Source: Paenibacillus sp. Root444D2
Lineage (GTDB): Bacteria > Bacillota > Bacilli > Paenibacillales > NBRC-103111
Direction of reading: 5' to 3'
Assembly: GCF_001426375.1 (NCBI RefSeq)
Contig: NZ_LMEO01000045.1
Span: 488,928-552,927, forward strand
Length of the DNA stretch: 64,000 nucleotides
Part shown: one piece after another, positions 7,789 through 15,807 of the stretch
How the letters are laid out: each line of letters opens with the position of its first letter
Numbering within the stretch: position 1 is the stretch's first letter
Position numbers and translations under genes: made by a program
Notes under the pieces: model-generated
What the model saw: only the letters and a program-made list of their open reading frames with translations
What the model was told of the DNA's origin: nothing
Databases searched by the model: none

Positions 7789-8763
7789 TTACACATGAAG
7801 TAAAAGCAATATGATGGACGACAAGCTTAAGCAGCCGCTAATCAAATAGAGGAACATGACAACCTGTTTCGGGCTAAGTCCTGTACGAAGCAATCGGTAA
7901 TGGGCCTGACTTGCATCGGCCTGATAGACTGGTTTGCCTTGTAATAAACGTTTGATGACAACAAATATATTATCAAAAATGGGAACACCAAGCGCCAAGA
8001 AAGGAATAAAAAGGGACAAAATCGTTGCCTGTTTGAAGGCACCATCCAGAGCAATCACACCCAGAATGAAGCCAAGAAATGTTGCCCCCGCATCCCCCAT
8101 AAACACTTTGGCTGGTGGCTTGTTATAGCGTAGATAGGCGACGGTGACGCCGACAAGGATTATGGCCATCATGGCGGAGTCGGATTGACCTTTTGCTAAC
8201 GCCACAACGAACAAAGTGATTGCGGATATCGCTGAAAGACCCCCAGCCAAACCATCCATCCCATCCGAGAAATTAATTACTGTCGTCACGCCGAATATCC
8301 ATAGGATAGTTAAAATGAACTGCATCCAATCGGAGAGCAGCACAAATTCTCCGCTAAACGGATTGTAAAATCCACTAAATGTGATCCCAGAGGCATACAC
8401 CAGCACAGCCGAGGATACCTGAACAATGAACTTAGGTAAACTCGGAAAATCTTTGCCATTGGTTTTATACCAGTCATCCACGGTACCAATGATCAGTAAA
8501 AGCACAGACCCAGCTACAATAGCCCCTGTCTGGAGCGTAAAACCTTTTATAAATAACAATAAAGTAATGATGAAGCCTATAAAAATAGCGTAACTCGCTG
8601 TTAGCGGAATCGGTTCACGGTGTATTTTTCTTTCGACATCTTGCCTAGGTCTATCCACAAAGTTAAGACGAAACGCCAATTTACCCAGTGGGGGAATTAA
8701 TAAGTAGACGATAAAAAAAGATAGTAGAAATGCTGCTGCGTATGCGATAAATACCAACTCCAA
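7789..8763 (-). CDS. WecA/TagO-type undecaprenyl-phosphate sugar-1-phosphate transferase
   Basis: This 324-residue polytopic membrane protein of the MraY/WecA family would start a cell-surface glycopolymer (teichoic acid or similar) by moving a sugar-1-phosphate, usually GlcNAc-1-P, onto undecaprenyl phosphate. Signature segments are KIHREPIP after the first TM, GTVDDWY (substrate Asp pair), NFSDGMDGLAGG, VFMGDAGATFLGF and VPIFDN. The family's HIHHRLL-like loop is changed to QAHYRLL, which may mean altered specificity. It follows the SH3-like repeat protein by 10 bases on the same strand, so the two are co-transcribed. About ten hydrophobic segments are seen. Confidence 0.9.
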   Translation of the reverse strand: MELVFIAYAAAFLLSFFIVYLLIPPLGKLAFRLNFVDRPRQDVERKIHREPIPLTASYAIFIGFIITLLLFIKGFTLQTGAIVAGSVLLLIIGTVDDWYKTNGKDFPSLPKFIVQVSSAVLVYASGITFSGFYNPFSGEFVLLSDWMQFILTILWIFGVTTVINFSDGMDGLAGGLSAISAITLFVVALAKGQSDSAMMAIILVGVTVAYLRYNKPPAKVFMGDAGATFLGFILGVIALDGAFKQATILSLFIPFLALGVPIFDNIFVVIKRLLQGKPVYQADASQAHYRLLRTGLSPKQVVMFLYLISGCLSLSSIILLLLHV

Positions 8764-8773
8764 TGAATGCTGA

Positions 8774-10009
8774 TTATGAATGATCTGATACTTGATCTAC
8801 TTTAATTGTAACCTTTAAGTAATTCGTCCAATCACCTTGGCCTACAATATCTATGCTGTATGGTGTTCCACCACCTTCATCTCCCGCTTGATCCGGCGAT
8901 TCAGGGCCGTGTAGAAGTTGGGTAACATGCGCTGTTCCTAACAATTGATTGTCCTTTGAATAAAAGTTCAGTGTCAATTGGTACGTATGCTTCCCAGGCA
9001 ATTTTCCACTAATCCAGGCTCTCGCAATAGAGTAATCTCCTGTATAATAATGACGAAGAATACCTACTAATACTTTTCCATCCGGATCCGTGAGATTTAA
9101 CAAGGGCGGTAGAGGTAATCCGAAGTACAAAGGAAACGTATCCTGCAAGGTTGCTACAACAGCTGAAGACAGGTCCACATTGACAGGCAGAAAAAGGGAT
9201 GAATTCAGACTTTCCCCTGCTTTGGACCAAACAGCATAAGGCACTCTTGACACGGTTTTTCCTGACATATCCATAAACGTAAGCTTGCCGGAAACTGCAA
9301 CATCGCCCCTAGGCTTAGCTCTTCCACGTTCCCAAGCCTCTTTCTGAAGAACCAAATCTCCTTTGACAAAAGTTCGTTCTCCCAACTTGACAACTTGAAT
9401 GTTTTTAATTAGCATCGTATCCTCGTAATCTGGGCTTGTTGCAGTGGGTAATGAGAGAGTTTCTGCTATGCCATTGCTTACATTAGGTTGTAGCAACCAT
9501 TGATCGCCTAACCAAGAGGTTTCTATTTGAATAGCGTAGAAACCGGAAGGCGTGACGAATTCAGCTTTAGCGTGCACGTTCTGTGGCGATAGGCTGGCTC
9601 CGTTCAAAGATTCGGAATAAGGCAGATTGTACAGTGGTGTTTCTTCACCTAAATGAATATCTAAGTCCAGTGGCCGGATGACACCAAGTTTACGATTCTC
9701 CATTTTAATCCACAAATCTCCTAGCCATGTCGTATGAATCTGAACCCACGTATACGAAAGGGGTGAAGCGTAATTCTGATCCCCATACTGTGTAGAGACT
9801 ACCTCAACATCCTGAGGACTGAGCTCAGCCAGCGGCTCTTGAAGATCGTACGAAGGTTCCGCATACAGCGGTGTAGTGTCCAAAAGACTAATTGTCTTAG
9901 GTATCCCCTGAGGCAGGTTTGCTTTGCCGCTTTGCAGATCTGACGCCGCTAGGACGCCAGTAGACATATTAATCATGCACAGAACTAGGATCAACGCTAT
10001 TTTTTTCAA
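8774..10009 (-). CDS. Secreted protein with two SH3-like (GW-type) repeats
   Basis: This encodes about 411 residues. The start is the TTG at 10009, six bases behind GAGGAGG; it gives a clear signal peptide cut near LAA. Two ~75-residue repeats follow, each with the pattern TPLY-x-P, LSPQ(D/N)V and a W-x-x-I-x-T-x-WLGD-x-W ending (about residues 45-110 and 125-190). The same unit appears four times in the protein at 15808-17274. Such SH3-like/GW modules usually hold proteins to cell-wall polymers. The C-terminal half (about 200-411) is rich in beta strands and unrecognised. The neighbouring WecA/TagO-type gene supports a role in the cell envelope. Confidence 0.75.
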   Translation of the reverse strand: MKKIALILVLCMINMSTGVLAASDLQSGKANLPQGIPKTISLLDTTPLYAEPSYDLQEPLAELSPQDVEVVSTQYGDQNYASPLSYTWVQIHTTWLGDLWIKMENRKLGVIRPLDLDIHLGEETPLYNLPYSESLNGASLSPQNVHAKAEFVTPSGFYAIQIETSWLGDQWLLQPNVSNGIAETLSLPTATSPDYEDTMLIKNIQVVKLGERTFVKGDLVLQKEAWERGRAKPRGDVAVSGKLTFMDMSGKTVSRVPYAVWSKAGESLNSSLFLPVNVDLSSAVVATLQDTFPLYFGLPLPPLLNLTDPDGKVLVGILRHYYTGDYSIARAWISGKLPGKHTYQLTLNFYSKDNQLLGTAHVTQLLHGPESPDQAGDEGGGTPYSIDIVGQGDWTNYLKVTIKVDQVSDHS

Positions 10010-10106
10010 AAGCAAGCCTCCTCATAATAGATCTAAAAAGTTGACGTTTGATTCTTCCAAATGGTTCCATCAGGTGATATTCGAATTTTATTAGCTTAAG
10101 AATTAC

Positions 10107-11033
10107 TCAAGTAATTAAGTTGAGAAGAAAGTTACGAGTACTGTAGTAAGCATCTTTCCATCCCATTTTTGCATAGAAACGAAGTCCATCTATTCCTTTA
10201 AAATAATAAGCTCCAATTAATCTCTCTTTGAAATCCGGGATCATTATTCCAACTTTTTCTTGATAGTCTTGATAAGCTCGAATTACTTCACGACCCTCCA
10301 TGTGTCTATCGAGAATTGCGAGATCGACAAGAAAATCGCCATATGCATAGTTACCATCAATGATACCGGCTATACGTGTGCCGTCGGATAGGATATTCCA
10401 TTGGTGAAAATCTCCATGAATAAAGTAGCGGTGGGGTTCATTATACGGTAAGTAAGCCATTAAACGGCTATAACATTCATCGAACACGTCTTTTTCTAAA
10501 CAAGTACTTTGAAATAATTCGCACCAATTCTCCCAGAAGGTCCCTGTCTGATCTTCTGCAAATGATGTAACCAAATAGTCCTTCCATGTTTGAAATGCTC
10601 CGTCACCTTTAGGCCCGATCCACCCATATCCGCTTGTTGACCCGAGATCCACATGATTTATACGTGTCAAGATCCTTATAAGCTCTGGAAGTTGGCGGTT
10701 TTGCTGCTCAGCTGAGAAATCCGCTAGATTGCCGCCATCAATTCGTTCCATTATGGAGTATTCTAGATGTCCGACTTTCCCTTGTCCAAAACATTTAGGG
10801 AACGGTATGCCCTGGCTAGAGAGCAGATCCGAAATATAGCGTTCAGTTTGATACGCTCCCTCCATGTCACTGAATTTAATTACGTATCCTTTTCCTTCAT
10901 GGCTGAAAGAGTAAACACTGCTCAAGTTACCGCCAGCCATTGGCGTTATCTCTGCCACTTTAGAACCTAGATGAGTCCTTAATACTCCCTCAACCATACT
11001 TATGTCCAAGCTTGGTTTTTCGTATGCAGTCAT
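10107..11033 (-). CDS. Aminoglycoside phosphotransferase (APH) family kinase
   Basis: This 308-residue kinase-like protein has ATP-binding Lys K53 (VIKFSD), the Brenner motif HGDFHQWN with D208 and N213, and the metal Asp D226 in IIDGNYAYGD. All catalytic residues of the APH fold are present, so it should be an active small-molecule kinase. The family includes antibiotic kinases, homoserine, choline and methylthioribose kinases, and nothing here fixes the substrate. It lies in a row of single, unrelated resistance-type genes. GAGGGGAAG before the ATG supports the start. Confidence 0.85.
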   Translation of the reverse strand: MTAYEKPSLDISMVEGVLRTHLGSKVAEITPMAGGNLSSVYSFSHEGKGYVIKFSDMEGAYQTERYISDLLSSQGIPFPKCFGQGKVGHLEYSIMERIDGGNLADFSAEQQNRQLPELIRILTRINHVDLGSTSGYGWIGPKGDGAFQTWKDYLVTSFAEDQTGTFWENWCELFQSTCLEKDVFDECYSRLMAYLPYNEPHRYFIHGDFHQWNILSDGTRIAGIIDGNYAYGDFLVDLAILDRHMEGREVIRAYQDYQEKVGIMIPDFKERLIGAYYFKGIDGLRFYAKMGWKDAYYSTRNFLLNLIT

Positions 11034-11076
11034 TGCTACACTTCCCCTCGTTTTGTTACAAGACCCTCCTTATTGT

Positions 11077-11100
11077 AACTACTCTATTGTTTCCGTTAGC
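11077..11100. repeat. Dispersed repeat end-motif, partial copy
   Basis: AACTACTCTATTGTTTCCGTTAGC resembles the AACTATCCTGCCCGTTAGC end of the dispersed family. It overlaps the last codons of the kinase-like gene that ends at 11096, so that gene's C-terminus may have been shaped by the insertion. Confidence 0.4.
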
Positions 11101-11980
11101 TTTGCAAATCAGTGAATTTAACTGCCGAATCCCATGCAGATTTAAATTCTGACACACTGCCATACCTATTTTTTCTACTTGGTTCAACAGCCCTTAAAGC
11201 TATCTCATAAAGTTCCTTTCCAGCTTCCCAGTGTTCAAATGAACGATCAAGCTCTCCTCCAAGCAAAGCAAACGATGTTGCTCCCATGGTAAATACGTTT
11301 GTCCTACCATCAATCTCAGCTCCGAGAGAAAACTCTTCGGGGGACATGAATCGAGAGGATCCCCATAATCTCCCCATTGTATTGTAATATGGTCTTCTTT
11401 GATAAAGATCAATATCGCATATTTTAGTCTCATTTTTGGAGAAATCGTACAGCAGACTCCCATCATAAAAATCAATGGCGACAAAGTCTTTTTTCTCGAC
11501 AAATTCATGAAAGGAATAAATGTGATCCAACGAGATTAACCTCTGTGCGACTGATAATTGTTTATACCTATAAAATGGGGAATTTGGATTATTGTACTTC
11601 GCTGGGGGCGGAAAAGACCAATGCGGATGAAGAGATTCACCGTCGAACCATTCAAATACAGCTGCGTAGCCAGATCCAACTTCATAATGATCAATTAGTT
11701 TAATTAGGGAGGGGTGGCTTAATTCTCTATAAAGTGGCATGGCATTTTTTAAATTGTTTATTGCATCTTGAGGGTCACCCGAAAATGCTGTGCCTTTAGC
11801 ACCAGCATATTTGATGAAAAATCTTTCGCTATTTTTCTCAATACCAAAGCTTATATTGCCAGAATCCTGCTGGGAAAAGACTTCAAATACATGCCCCAAC
11901 TTCGCAAGCCAACCAAAATCATGTTCTTCTTGTAACTGGAACATAACATCGTCAATTTTAATATCTAAAGAACCATTCAT
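11096..11980 (-). CDS. Ser/Thr-kinase-like protein with degenerate active site
   Basis: About 294 residues from the ATG at 11980, which has GGAGGAGG directly before it; an earlier frame start lacks this. The N-lobe lysine is seen in RFFIKYAG, followed by a helix with HPSLIKLIDHYE and a hinge AVFEWFDG. The usual HRD loop is replaced by a segment around FVAIDFYDGSLLYD, and DFG reads CDIDLY. The C-lobe keeps GSSRFMSPEE (APE-like), DGRTNVFTMG and a final Arg helix. The kinase fold is clear, but HRD is altered, so it may phosphorylate an unusual substrate or be a pseudokinase. Not a membrane protein. It is next to an APH-type kinase on the same strand. Confidence 0.75.
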   Translation of the reverse strand: MNGSLDIKIDDVMFQLQEEHDFGWLAKLGHVFEVFSQQDSGNISFGIEKNSERFFIKYAGAKGTAFSGDPQDAINNLKNAMPLYRELSHPSLIKLIDHYEVGSGYAAVFEWFDGESLHPHWSFPPPAKYNNPNSPFYRYKQLSVAQRLISLDHIYSFHEFVEKKDFVAIDFYDGSLLYDFSKNETKICDIDLYQRRPYYNTMGRLWGSSRFMSPEEFSLGAEIDGRTNVFTMGATSFALLGGELDRSFEHWEAGKELYEIALRAVEPSRKNRYGSVSEFKSAWDSAVKFTDLQS

Positions 11981-12137
11981 TTGCTTCCTCCTCCAAATGT
12001 AGTCTCCTTCCATTGAACATATCTAATTTATCTGTATCAGCACCAGATAAAATAACATTATAAATAAATATTCTCCTCCCGTTATTGAGCAAATCTCCCC
12101 GTCCATGCATCTCTTGCAATGCACCACAGAGCATGAT

Positions 12138-12566
12138 TTATAAATATTTTTTAAATCCTTTACTTATCGATCCTTTATATCCTTCCCTTTCGAAAAACTG
12201 ATGTGCTCTTTCACGGGTTGAATTACTTAGAAGCATAATCCTATGACAATTTATTAATCTACAATAATCCTCAACATATTGTAAAAGTTTTCGTCCAATA
12301 TTCTTACTTCGATGATTCTCGTGGACAATTATGTTCTCAACTACTCCATACGGTCTTGTGCCATGTAAAGCCTGTAAACATATGTTTAGTGTCACTGTCC
12401 CTAATATTTTTCCTTCTTCATCGTATACAAGTAAAAAATTGTTAGGGTCATTTCTAATTGTATTAATTTGTTCTTCAAGAACATTCATTTTCTTACTATT
12501 TGGTACTAGCATTCGATAGAGTTCGAACAGTTGATCTCTATCAGTTCGTTCAGCTTCACGAATCAT
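12138..12566 (-). CDS. GNAT acetyltransferase
   Basis: A compact 142-residue GNAT protein. Strand beta4 and the acetyl-CoA loop read VVENIIVHENHRSKNIGRKL (R-x-x-x-I-G-x-x-L pattern), followed by YCRLINCHRIMLLSNSTRER and the final FFEREGYKGS segment. An AAGGAG site lies before the ATG. It stands alone, with no partner gene. The group includes aminoalkylphosphonate and amino-acid acetyltransferases; substrate unknown. Confidence 0.85.
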   Translation of the reverse strand: MIREAERTDRDQLFELYRMLVPNSKKMNVLEEQINTIRNDPNNFLLVYDEEGKILGTVTLNICLQALHGTRPYGVVENIIVHENHRSKNIGRKLLQYVEDYCRLINCHRIMLLSNSTRERAHQFFEREGYKGSISKGFKKYL

Positions 12567-12649
12567 ATCGATTCGACTCCTTTTTATTAGGCTAATTGCA
12601 TATAACGATATATTTACGCAAATTATTCGTATTTAGAAGTATTCAAGTG

Positions 12650-12730
12650 ATTAAGCTATCCTGCCCTTTCAATGAAAAAAGCAGGCCAACTGCCTGCCGT
12701 ATTTCAAATATTATTTCCGTTTAGCTTAAT
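12650..12730. repeat. Dispersed short repeat, copy C, with perfect terminal inverted repeat
   Basis: ATTAAGCTA at 12650-12658 is exactly inverted at 12722-12730 (TAGCTTAAT). Inside are CTATCCTGCCC, shared with copy A, and a hairpin AGCAGGC-CAACT-GCCTGCC. It is an 81-base non-coding palindromic element, MITE-like in build. Confidence 0.65.
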
Positions 12731-12756
12731 CATGTGTGGAGTCAGAAGTAATTTCT

Positions 12757-12969
12757 TCAATTCATATGGATAATAGATATACTCCATACGTTGTCGGAAA
12801 TTAAATGAGTCAAATAACCTAATGAGTAGTCATCTTTAACTTTCCTTTCAAACGAGATAGCAGCATCAGGAGCAATTGAACCAATTAAAAATTCTCTCTT
12901 GTTTTTAATAATATCGAGGCTAGAAGCGACTATCTCAGCAATTATTAAATGCATCAACCGCGAACCCAT
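12757..12969 (-). pseudogene. Zinc-dependent phospholipase-C-like hydrolase, internally deleted and truncated
   Basis: The start MGSRLMHLIIAE has an excellent GGAGGG site, and IGSIAPDAA is the metal-site motif of this bacterial hydrolase family. In intact relatives about 40 residues follow before the LGYLTHLISDD motif. Here SFERKVKDDYSLGYLTHLISDNVW comes at once, and the protein stops a few residues later, although relatives exceed 200 residues. So the gene has an in-frame internal deletion and a lost 3' part. The dispersed repeat at 12650-12730 lies directly behind it and may mark the deletion end. Confidence 0.65.
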
Positions 12970-13014
12970 AAAATCCCTCCTCGCACCATATTTTACCACA
13001 TAAATTTAAGTTAT

Positions 13015-13038
13015 AACTATCCTATCCGTTAGCTTAAT
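13015..13038. repeat. Dispersed repeat end-motif, partial copy D
   Basis: AACTATCCTATCCGTTAGCTTAAT is the cleanest copy of the family's end sequence and overlaps no gene. Confidence 0.5.
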
Positions 13039-13185
13039 CATTAAGGTCACTGCAAACCGTCGGGAATGAGATAATGTTCTTGTCACACGACAAGAAACTA
13101 CATAGGGTTTGTGTCACAATCAAGCGGTCCGCTTATTCTTTACTCCCTACCCCATAAAACGAAATGCCACAAACTCGTTTTATAT

Positions 13186-13225
13186 CAAAAAAACCCATGT
13201 GAAATGAACTCTCACTCAGATGGGT
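13186..13225 (-). terminator. Terminator of ohr
   Basis: On the minus strand ACCCAT (13224-13219) pairs with ATGGGT (13198-13193), with further pairs inside, and is followed by seven T. It stands about 85 bases behind the ohr stop. Confidence 0.75.
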
Positions 13226-13308
13226 GCGCCAGTGCTTTATTTTGTCAGGCTGTTTATTTAATGATTGACGTAATCACGAATTGCTATTCTCATCGGTTTG
13301 TGTGCTGA

Positions 13309-13737
13309 TTAACCAACTACGTTAGTTACTACTTCGATATTGCCACGGGTTGCTTTGGCATATGGGCAAACCAGATGGGCTTCCGCGACGATTTCCTCAG
13401 CCACGCTTGTTTCTACGCCACTTATAGTGATGTCCATATTCATGGCTAGTACATAGCCGTCGCTCGCATCCTTGCCAAGCGTAACATTAGACTCGATTGT
13501 TATACCTTCCGCTTTAATATTCTTTTTTCTAAGAATAGTACCCATCGCACCTTCAAAGCATGCGGCAAATCCTGCGGCGAAGAGTTGTTCTGGGTTTGTT
13601 CCGGCTCCATTACCCCCTAATTCCTTAGGATATCTCAAGTCCAAGTTAAGATTGCCATCATTGGAAACAGCTTTGCCATCTCTTCCGCCTTTAACGTTTA
13701 CAGTAGCCGTATACAATTTCTTTTCCATTTTTACCAT
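13309..13737 (-). CDS. ohr: Organic hydroperoxide resistance protein (Ohr/OsmC family)
   Basis: This 142-residue thiol peroxidase should reduce organic peroxides in the cytoplasm. Both catalytic cysteines are present, C60 in FAACFEGAM and C124 in LVCPYAKATRGN, and the family Arg is present near the N-terminus. Length is standard. The start at 13737 has GGAGAG nine bases before it. A second, broken copy of the same gene lies 50 bases upstream at 13785-14060, and an MsrAB gene starts beyond it, so this is a small oxidative-damage block. No OhrR-type regulator is seen nearby. Confidence 0.93.
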   Translation of the reverse strand: MVKMEKKLYTATVNVKGGRDGKAVSNDGNLNLDLRYPKELGGNGAGTNPEQLFAAGFAACFEGAMGTILRKKNIKAEGITIESNVTLGKDASDGYVLAMNMDITISGVETSVAEEIVAEAHLVCPYAKATRGNIEVVTNVVG

Positions 13738-13784
13738 TCCGAAACTCTCCTTTTATTACTGGATTATTATATACTTTTTGTGCG

Positions 13785-14060
13785 CTGATAAACCAACTGC
13801 GTTCGTTACTAATTCGATATTGCCACGGGTTGCTTTGGCATAAGGCAAACTAGATGGGCTTCCGCTAACGCTTTTTTATACGGCCTCTGATAGCGATGCC
13901 CATATTCATGGCTAGAACATAGCCATTCGCATCCTTAAATATAGTACCCATCGCACCTTCCAAGCATGCGGGCAAATTATGCGGCGACAGTTGCCCTAAA
14001 TTTATTCCAACTCCAATAGCTGGTTTAACTACTCTACCGTAAATGGAGTAAATCAAATTT
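13785..14060 (-). pseudogene. Decayed second copy of ohr
   Basis: The DNA at 13785-13860 matches the 3' end of ohr (13309-13385) almost base for base, including YAKATRGNIE and the tail TNAVG. Further pieces, ACLEGAMGTI and GYVLAMNMGI, follow in order but with deletions between them. The conserved second cysteine is lost in the shortened join, and frames shift between the pieces. It is the remnant of a tandem duplication; the downstream copy is intact. Confidence 0.8.
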
Positions 14061-14096
14061 CGAGAAGCTGTTTTTGGTTTGTGAAAATCGAACTCA

Positions 14097-15221
14097 TCAT
14101 GACTGTTTACCAAAAAGCTGGACATACGCACCGTAGCCTCTTTCTTCAAGTTCATGCTTCGGTATAAATTTTAAAGCCGCAGAATTAATGCAGTATCGTA
14201 CTCCCGTTGGTTTGGGACCGTTATTGAACTTGTGGCCAAGAAAGGAATCGGCATTCTTGCTTTTAACCTCGGGAGCTACAGACACAAAGCCATAGCTATT
14301 TTTCACAATCAGATTGTTGGGCTCCAGTGGTTTTATGAAATTTGGCCAGCCTACACCTGCATCAAATTTGTCCTTCGAGCTAAACAGCGGCTCGCCGGAA
14401 ACGATATCCACGTAAATGCCTTGCTCGTTGTTGTCCCAGTATTCGTTATTAAATGGCTCTTCGTCAACCCCATGTTGAGTGACCTCATATTGGAGTTTAG
14501 TCAGCGTTTTCAGCTTTTCTTCCTTATTAAAACCTTTTTGAATGTTCACGTTTCTGTCACTCCCCCAAACTCTATCTAAGCTTGCATCGCGGCCTGAGCC
14601 GAGCAAATTGATTTTGAAACTGATCGGGTTATTCTTGAAAAAGTTTTGATGCTCTGCTTCCGCCTTGTAAAAGGTTGATGCAGATTCAATCTTCGTTATA
14701 ATCGGTTTTTTGAACCTTTCTGAAGCTACTAAAGCATCTCTGGACGCCTCAGCCAACTCCTTTTGTTCATTATTTTTATAAAATATGGCGGTTTGATATT
14801 CGCTGCCGCGATTAGCAAATTGTCCCTCTGCATCCGTTGGATCAACGTTTCGCCAGAAAATTTGCAGTAGTTTATCATATGAAATCTGATTCGGGTTATA
14901 TCGAACTTCCACCGATTCGAGATGTCCCGTAGTTAGAGACCCCACTTCTTCATAAGTAGGATTTTCCTTATGGCCTCCCGTATAGCCGCTTTCAACGCCT
15001 AACACACCATCAAGCTTCTCAAATACCTCTTCCAGCAACCAGAAGCAGCCACCTGCAAAAATAGCCGTTTCGTCTGGCGTGTTCGAAATTTCATTCGCTG
15101 TTGTCATCGCATCTTGAGCTTTCACGATGTCTTTTTTGTGATTTAAACTTAAAAAGGAGTAACCAAGAAAGACAAGTAGAGTTATGGACAGCGCCAATAA
15201 TTTGCGGTTTGTTACCTTCAT
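14097..15221 (-). CDS. msrAB: Membrane-anchored methionine sulfoxide reductase MsrA-MsrB fusion
   Basis: This 374-residue fusion repairs both S- and R-methionine sulfoxide. Residues 1-25 form an N-terminal signal anchor, so the enzyme faces outside. MsrA (about 53-205) has catalytic C59 in GGCFWLLEEV; the usual next residue (often Cys or Met) is Leu. MsrB (about 235-374) has GVGWPNFIKP and catalytic C344 in VRYCINSAAL. The two CxxC zinc sites of zinc-type MsrB are absent, as in many fused Gram-positive forms. No other cysteine in MsrA looks able to resolve C59, so an outside reductant is likely. It sits upstream of ohr and its relic. Confidence 0.92.
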   Translation of the reverse strand: MKVTNRKLLALSITLLVFLGYSFLSLNHKKDIVKAQDAMTTANEISNTPDETAIFAGGCFWLLEEVFEKLDGVLGVESGYTGGHKENPTYEEVGSLTTGHLESVEVRYNPNQISYDKLLQIFWRNVDPTDAEGQFANRGSEYQTAIFYKNNEQKELAEASRDALVASERFKKPIITKIESASTFYKAEAEHQNFFKNNPISFKINLLGSGRDASLDRVWGSDRNVNIQKGFNKEEKLKTLTKLQYEVTQHGVDEEPFNNEYWDNNEQGIYVDIVSGEPLFSSKDKFDAGVGWPNFIKPLEPNNLIVKNSYGFVSVAPEVKSKNADSFLGHKFNNGPKPTGVRYCINSAALKFIPKHELEERGYGAYVQLFGKQS

Positions 15222-15272
15222 GTTCCCTTACACCTCCGCGGTACATAATGGGATAGCGTACACCCTAGTCTC

Positions 15273-15398
15273 TTAATAGTTCAGAAAACAAATTACTTCA
15301 TACAAAGTTCCAACCACTAATGTAATAACAACAACCAAAAGGACGAATCGAACCGTTAAGCCAAATTTTTTCACGCCTATCCTTCTTTTGTTTTTCAT
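15273..15398 (-). CDS. Small single-pass membrane peptide
   Basis: A 41-codon frame, starting MKNKRRIGVKKFGLTVR and then a 17-residue hydrophobic segment (VLLVVVITLVVGTLY), ends ICFLNY. A GTG nine codons in (15374) has AAGGATAG before it and may be the true start, giving 33 residues. The basic head and clean transmembrane segment look selected. It ends 52 bases before msrAB on the same strand and could be co-transcribed with it. No family recognised. Confidence 0.4.
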   Translation of the reverse strand: MKNKRRIGVKKFGLTVRFVLLVVVITLVVGTLYEVICFLNY

Positions 15399-15528
15399 AA
15401 CTTAGATTTTAACAAGAATAGCGCGCATGCAAACCTGTGGAAAGTCATGTCTTTACATCAAAAAGAGCACAACATTTGATCGCTAAAGCATGATAAATTT
15501 CATGCTCTATGCCAAAAGTCATGCTCTT

Positions 15529-15660
15529 TCAATTATAATAGATGGCGAATAGCGCAGCTTGCGTTCTATCGCGAAGACCGAGCTTGGCAAAAGATTCGAC
15601 AAATGATTTTTCACAGTTCCTTCCGTAACATTCTGGAGCAGCTTCCGTTTTGTTCAGCAC
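15529..15660 (-). pseudogene. Relic of a NarL/LuxR-type response regulator C-terminus
   Basis: Read in two frames, the minus strand gives VTEGTVKNHLSN and then, after a one-base shift, FAKLGLRDRTQAALFAIYYN and a stop. This is the second half of a LuxR-type helix-turn-helix (usual form EGTVKNH-x-S-x-I-x-x-KLGLRDRTQAA). The receiver domain and the first helices are missing. Confidence 0.75.
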
Positions 15661-15807
15661 AGAAGTCGCACAGACCGTAATGGTCCCAGCTACAATCACA
15701 ATTGCGCGCACTATCATCGTGATGAAAGGCTTTCTTGATTTTCATAACATATATAACCCTTTCGACGGCGTTATTGGAGAAATTGGATAGAAAAGATCGA
15801 TAAAGGA

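Larger units (their letters stand above)
13000..13308. other. Intergenic region with repeat fragment and terminator
   Basis: It carries a repeat end at 13015-13038 and the ohr terminator at 13186-13225. The remaining sequence (13040-13180) shows only an inverted TTGTCACACGACAAG-like hairpin near 13080 and no frame that looks coding. Confidence 0.5.
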
